A DNA stretch of 7,903 nucleotides. Source: an uncultured Collinsella sp. Its GTDB lineage: Bacteria; Actinomycetota; Coriobacteriia; Coriobacteriales; Coriobacteriaceae. Under the pieces are notes generated by a model. The model did no database searches and was not told where the DNA came from. It saw nothing but the letters and a program-made list of their open reading frames with translations. The position numbers and the translations under genes are program-made. Positions 4,660-7,903 of the stretch are shown piece by piece (position 1 is the stretch's first letter; each line of letters begins with the position of its first letter). The stretch covers positions 1-7,903 of the forward strand of contig URTB01000059.1 in the NCBI GenBank assembly GCA_900550595.1. Direction: 5' to 3'.

Positions 4660-7569
4660 ATGAGAGTCGAACTTAAGGATTTCCAAGCCGGTGCGGTCGC
4701 GACCCTGGCGAACAAGTTGCAGTCGATGCGCCGACGCTACGAGCAGGACGGCGAGCTGTCCTCGATATGCCTCGCATCTCCCACGGGGTCGGGCAAAACG
4801 GTCATGTGCGCAGCGACGATCGAAGCGCTCTTCTTCGGAGACGACGATCTGAGCCTCATGCCCGACGAGAATGCCGTCGTTCTTTGGCTCTCGGATTCCC
4901 CGAGCCTGAACGAGCAGACGAGCGTGCGTTTCTCAAACGTGGCGGACAAGCTAGCAGACAGCATCCTTGACAGGCGCCACCTGGTCACAATTACCAACGA
5001 CTTCGGAGCCGCGCACGACATTCTCGAGCCGCGCCACGTCTATTTCCTCAGTAAGGACCTACTCAGTAAGAACGGCCTGCTCACCAAGGGTAGTGAGGCC
5101 AACTCCGGCCGCGTGTTCTGGGACATCCTTGACCGCACCATCAGGGACCCGGAGCGTAACCTCTATCTGTTCATAGACGAGGCCCATCGCGGTCTGGGGG
5201 CCAATGTCTCGAGCGAGCGCGGCACCGCGACGATCTACGCCAGCCTCATTGATGGGCTCGACGGCCGTGCAGCGATGCCCATCGTCGTCGGGGTCTCTGC
5301 CACGCCGCAGAGGTTCGAGGCAGCCATGGACCAGCGCGCCGATCGCGTGCGTATGCCAAAGGTCGCTGTGACCCCTCGCGAGGTTCAGGAGTCAGGTCTG
5401 CTCAAGGACATCATCGAGTTGCGCGTGCCAGAGAAGGACGACCCTGTCGAGCACCAGTACCTCACTATGGCGTGCGAGCGCTATGCCTTGGCCTGCCGCG
5501 AGTGGAGCGAGTACTGTGCCCGTGAGGGCGAGAGCCCCGTCAACCCGCTGCTGCTCATCCAAGCGGCGGACAACGTGAGCAGCTCGGCCCTGGCTGAGAT
5601 GTGCGACCAGATCACGAGCCTGGTCCCCGGCCTTTCCGAGGCGATGTCGTTCGCCAACGTCTTCGGCGAGCATAAGGACATCGCGGCGGGAAAATACCTC
5701 ATTCCCTATGTCGAACCCGAGTTCGTTCAGGACGCCTCGCGCATTCGCGTGCTCTTTGCCAAGGAGGCTGTCTCCAACGGATGGGACTGCCCGCGAGCGG
5801 AGGTCATCTTCTCGCAGCGCAGGCGCTCGGACTCGACCTATATCGCACAGCTCGTGGGGCGTATGGTGCGCACCCCACTTGCGCGGCGCATCGAATCCGA
5901 TGACCTTTTGAATTCCGTCGCCTGCTACCTGCCCCAGTTCAATCCCGAGAGCACTCAGGACGTGGTTGACTACCTCATGGGCCGCAAGGACGACATGGGC
6001 GAGAGTTCCATCGGCAAGCAGAACATCGTTCTCAACCCCGTGACCATCACGGCGGCTGCGCCCAAGTCCGAAGCCGACTACCAACAGGAGCTCAAGGCGT
6101 ACGAGGAGAACGAGAAGGCCATTGAGACAGCGCGGCGGGCACAGCCCGGCTATCAGGCGCCGCTTGCCGGCATCGCGATTCAGGAGCCGTTGGACATGCA
6201 GGGAACGCAGCCCTCGCTTGCCTCGGGGGTCAACCCCGTCGACGTTCCGGCGCCAGAAGCGGAGCCGGCGCCTCAGCCCGCAACGGGCAACGACGTTGCA
6301 GCGTCTGCCCCGCAGCAACCTGCGACACCTGAGCCAAGTTCCGCACAGACCGAGCCGACCCAGCCCGTCTCGGTCGTAATACCCGTGCCCATGGCAAAGC
6401 CCAAGCCGCCCACCAAGCGCGAGCAGTCTTTCACGCATCAGGAGTGGCAGGGCATCCGCACAGCCTTCGATTCCATCCCCGTGCAGCGCATTCCGAAGAA
6501 GGCCAGGAACGAATTCCAGAGCCTGGTTAAGACGGCGACTCTGCTTGTCGAGACTGGCCTCGATGTCAATGCCGCGGCCGACGTGAAAAAACAGTTCGTC
6601 CAGAAGCTCAAGGGATACATCGTTGCTAACGAGGACGAGTACCGCGAAGCCAAACACGACGTAGAGGTTGCCGAGACCGTCAAGATCACGCTCGACAAGC
6701 TCAACGAGACCGAGGACCAAGAGCAGGAGGAGGCCCGCACGGACGCCGAGGGCCTCAGAAAGGCCGCCCGCGACGCCGACATGCATTTCACTAAGGAGTT
6801 TGCGAATGAGTATCGTCGCGCCAACTTCAAGGAGCTTGGGCGGCCCGAGTGCGACCTGCGCCTTGCCGCAGCGGTGCGCACGCAGGCCATCGTTGGTGCG
6901 CTCGAGGGCTGGGCGGCTCAATGCCGAAAGGGATACTTCGATAAGGTCGATGGATCTGGCGATTACGATTACCTCAACGATGCCGCGAAGCAGCGCTACG
7001 ACGAGCTGGCCCGTGAAACCGAGGGCAAACGCCTCACAAAGATAGAGTGGCCCACATCCACCAGCACGTCGGACAACTTCGCCAAGTATCCACGCCATAT
7101 CGTGCAGAAAGAGGACGGCCTCTGCCCGCTCGACCTGAACCCGGTCGAAGACTTTATCGTTAAGAACGAGTTGGCGAAGAGCCGCACGGTTGCCTTCTAT
7201 CGCAATCCGTCGGGCAGCATGTCTGCCAAGGCGTTCTCGATCCCGTACATGTCTTCGGTGGGGCGTAAGGCCCTGCATCCGGACTTCCTCTTTTTCGTGA
7301 AGGACGGTGACGGGACAGTCAAACCGTCGATCGTCGACCCGCACGGAGATTTCCTCAGTGACACGCTTGCCAAGATCAGGGGTTACGTTGCCTATCTACG
7401 TGAGTATCCCGACGTGTTTAAGCAGGTCCTTTTCGTTGGGGACATGGGAGGGGGCGTATACAAGGTGCTTAACCTCTTGCGCGCCGATGTGCAGGATGCC
7501 GTTATGGGCTACAGCGATGTCGATTGCAAGGCACTCTTCTATAGCTCGTATGCAAACGACTACCAATAG
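4660..7569 (+). CDS. res: Type III-like restriction subunit: SF2 helicase/translocase with C-terminal nuclease-like domain
   Basis: This 969-aa protein is close in length to known Type III Res subunits. It would hydrolyse ATP and, together with Mod, cut unmethylated DNA. A Q-like motif (LKDFQAGAV, 5-13) is followed by Walker A SPTGSGKT (40-47), Walker B DEAH (173-176), SATP (213-216), NGWDCPRA (373-380) and motif VI QLVGRMVRT (397-405). A Pro/Ala/Glu-rich low-complexity linker spans about 496-588. After it comes a charged helical stretch (about 640-770), then a C-terminal domain with FYRNPSGS, HPDFLFF (D875) and IVDPHG (893-896) followed by K905. This is a plausible but non-canonical PD-(D/E)xK nuclease, with His where Lys is expected. 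The gene begins 2 bp after mod with its own ribosome binding site, so expression is operonic. A helicase without nuclease activity is possible. Confidence 0.88.
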   Translation: MRVELKDFQAGAVATLANKLQSMRRRYEQDGELSSICLASPTGSGKTVMCAATIEALFFGDDDLSLMPDENAVVLWLSDSPSLNEQTSVRFSNVADKLADSILDRRHLVTITNDFGAAHDILEPRHVYFLSKDLLSKNGLLTKGSEANSGRVFWDILDRTIRDPERNLYLFIDEAHRGLGANVSSERGTATIYASLIDGLDGRAAMPIVVGVSATPQRFEAAMDQRADRVRMPKVAVTPREVQESGLLKDIIELRVPEKDDPVEHQYLTMACERYALACREWSEYCAREGESPVNPLLLIQAADNVSSSALAEMCDQITSLVPGLSEAMSFANVFGEHKDIAAGKYLIPYVEPEFVQDASRIRVLFAKEAVSNGWDCPRAEVIFSQRRRSDSTYIAQLVGRMVRTPLARRIESDDLLNSVACYLPQFNPESTQDVVDYLMGRKDDMGESSIGKQNIVLNPVTITAAAPKSEADYQQELKAYEENEKAIETARRAQPGYQAPLAGIAIQEPLDMQGTQPSLASGVNPVDVPAPEAEPAPQPATGNDVAASAPQQPATPEPSSAQTEPTQPVSVVIPVPMAKPKPPTKREQSFTHQEWQGIRTAFDSIPVQRIPKKARNEFQSLVKTATLLVETGLDVNAAADVKKQFVQKLKGYIVANEDEYREAKHDVEVAETVKITLDKLNETEDQEQEEARTDAEGLRKAARDADMHFTKEFANEYRRANFKELGRPECDLRLAAAVRTQAIVGALEGWAAQCRKGYFDKVDGSGDYDYLNDAAKQRYDELARETEGKRLTKIEWPTSTSTSDNFAKYPRHIVQKEDGLCPLDLNPVEDFIVKNELAKSRTVAFYRNPSGSMSAKAFSIPYMSSVGRKALHPDFLFFVKDGDGTVKPSIVDPHGDFLSDTLAKIRGYVAYLREYPDVFKQVLFVGDMGGGVYKVLNLLRADVQDAVMGYSDVDCKALFYSSYANDYQ

Positions 7570-7642
7570 GAGATTGATTGAGTATCGGCTCCGAATTGTG
7601 CTCAGTTTAGGGCTTCGCAAACAACGAAAGAGGAAAACGAGG

Positions 7643-7684
7643 AATCAAGGCGGTCTCTCCATCGTGAGGCCGCCTTGATTTATG
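7643..7684 (+). terminator. Probable terminator of the R-M operon
   Basis: AATCAAGGCGG (7643-7653) pairs perfectly with CCGCCTTGATT (7670-7680). The stem continues inward through about four more pairs, one of them a wobble, to a short loop. It lies 73 bases after the res stop. The tail is only TT-TAT, so the T run is weak. It may be a less efficient intrinsic terminator or an RNA-stabilising 3' hairpin. Confidence 0.65.
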
Positions 7685-7768
7685 GGTACGCGGTCGGGTC
7701 TTTGCTAGCCGGCATCCGCCGTGAATCGGCCACGGCTCCGCGGCCGGGTGGCACCTCTGCTACGCCGC

Positions 7769-7844
7769 GTCAAGGGGCCCATGAGACCCCGCACAAACCT
7801 CCGCTTCGCTCCGGTTGGTGGAGGTCGTCATGGACTCCCTTGAC
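7769..7844. repeat. Nested compound palindrome, candidate REP-like element
   Basis: Three successive inverted pairs nest around one centre: GTCAAGGG (7769-7776) with CCCTTGAC (7837-7844), CCATGA (7779-7784) with TCATGG (7828-7833), and ACCTCC (7797-7802) with GGAGGT (7820-7825). Small internal loops separate them and a 17-base apical loop contains CTTCGCTCCGG. A single-stranded copy could fold into one long imperfect hairpin of about 20 pairs. It may be a dispersed extragenic repeat, but only one copy is in the window. Confidence 0.55.
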
Positions 7845-7860
7845 CCGTCTTCGCTCCGGT
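7804..7860. repeat. 12-bp direct repeat
   Basis: CTTCGCTCCGGT occurs at 7804-7815 (in the apical loop of the nested palindrome) and again at 7849-7860, 45 bases apart. The two copies flank the right arm of the palindrome, which suggests the region was built from repeat units. Confidence 0.6.
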
Positions 7861-7861
7861 G

Positions 7862-7884
7862 CGGCTTTGCAGGGAGCAAAGCCG
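7862..7884. repeat. 9-bp hairpin
   Basis: CGGCTTTGC (7862-7870) pairs perfectly with GCAAAGCCG (7876-7884) across the loop AGGGA. No T run follows on the + strand. It immediately follows the second CTTCGCTCCGGT copy and seems to be part of the same repeat-rich block. Confidence 0.5.
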
Positions 7885-7903
7885 ACGACGACGCGCGGCG
7901 TCG

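Larger units (their letters stand above)
7685..7903. other. GC-rich gene-free repeat-bearing region
   Basis: About 220 bases with no supported gene on either strand. Open frames exist but lack a start with a ribosome binding site. The stretch is very GC-rich and packed with inverted repeats: GCCGTG/CACGGC at 7718-7723 and 7731-7736, the nested palindrome at 7769-7844, and a hairpin at 7862-7884. A 12-bp direct repeat is also present. It looks like extragenic repeat DNA of the host chromosome, and the window ends inside it. Confidence 0.55.

Noticed and set aside
5392..7344. 650-codon open frame on the minus strand
   Set aside because: It is the antisense shadow of res in high-GC DNA. The sequence is Leu/Arg/Gly-rich without family motifs, while the + strand has clear helicase motifs throughout.
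7307..7678. 123-codon + strand ORF across the end of res
   Set aside because: Most of it overlaps res in another frame and it then runs through the terminator hairpin. It has no ribosome binding site or recognisable motif.
7770..7903. Open minus-strand frame at the window end
   Set aside because: It reads through the nested palindrome and repeats, has no supported start, and its composition follows the repeats. Judged non-coding.

Overview
The window looks like a piece of a moderately high-GC actinobacterial chromosome. A Coriobacteriia (Collinsella-like) host is my best guess, from the style of the GuaA protein, the codon choice and the kind of methyltransferase present. That placement is inference, since no rRNA or other marker gene is in view. 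A core housekeeping gene is followed by an accessory restriction-modification (R-M) operon. All genes are on the + strand.

Layout: 1-217 is the guaA leader, with a 13-bp bulged inverted repeat at 25-57. 218-1816 is guaA (GMP synthase, 532 aa), closed by a strong intrinsic terminator at 1831-1864. 1865-2305 is an AT-richer intergenic stretch without a convincing gene. It holds TACTCA repeats, several inverted repeats and a palindromic likely promoter/operator at 2224-2255. 2306-2473 encodes a 55-aa ribbon-helix-helix (RHH) protein. 2473-4657 is a Type III-like DNA adenine methyltransferase gene (mod), split by a one-base frame change at a ten-G tract (2729-2738). 4660-7569 is the matching helicase/nuclease gene (res, 969 aa). 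The operon ends at a terminator-like hairpin (7643-7680), and the last 220 bases are GC-rich, gene-free and full of inverted and direct repeats.

How the genes fit together: the RHH stop and mod start overlap (TGATG), and mod and res are 2 bp apart, so the three form one operon. Mod would methylate adenine at its recognition site. Res would be the ATP-dependent motor and endonuclease that cuts unmodified DNA in complex with Mod. The RHH protein probably controls the operon, perhaps through the palindromes over its -35 region.

The main result is that the G tract makes mod look phase-variable with three states. With 9 or 12 Gs the N-terminal domain and methyltransferase core fuse into one 727-aa protein. 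With 10 Gs (as here) they are two overlapping ORFs, the second starting at an ATG just before the tract. With 11 Gs both frames hit stops. A second strong signal is a 19-bp, 3-nt-loop hairpin inside the mod coding sequence (3395-3435).
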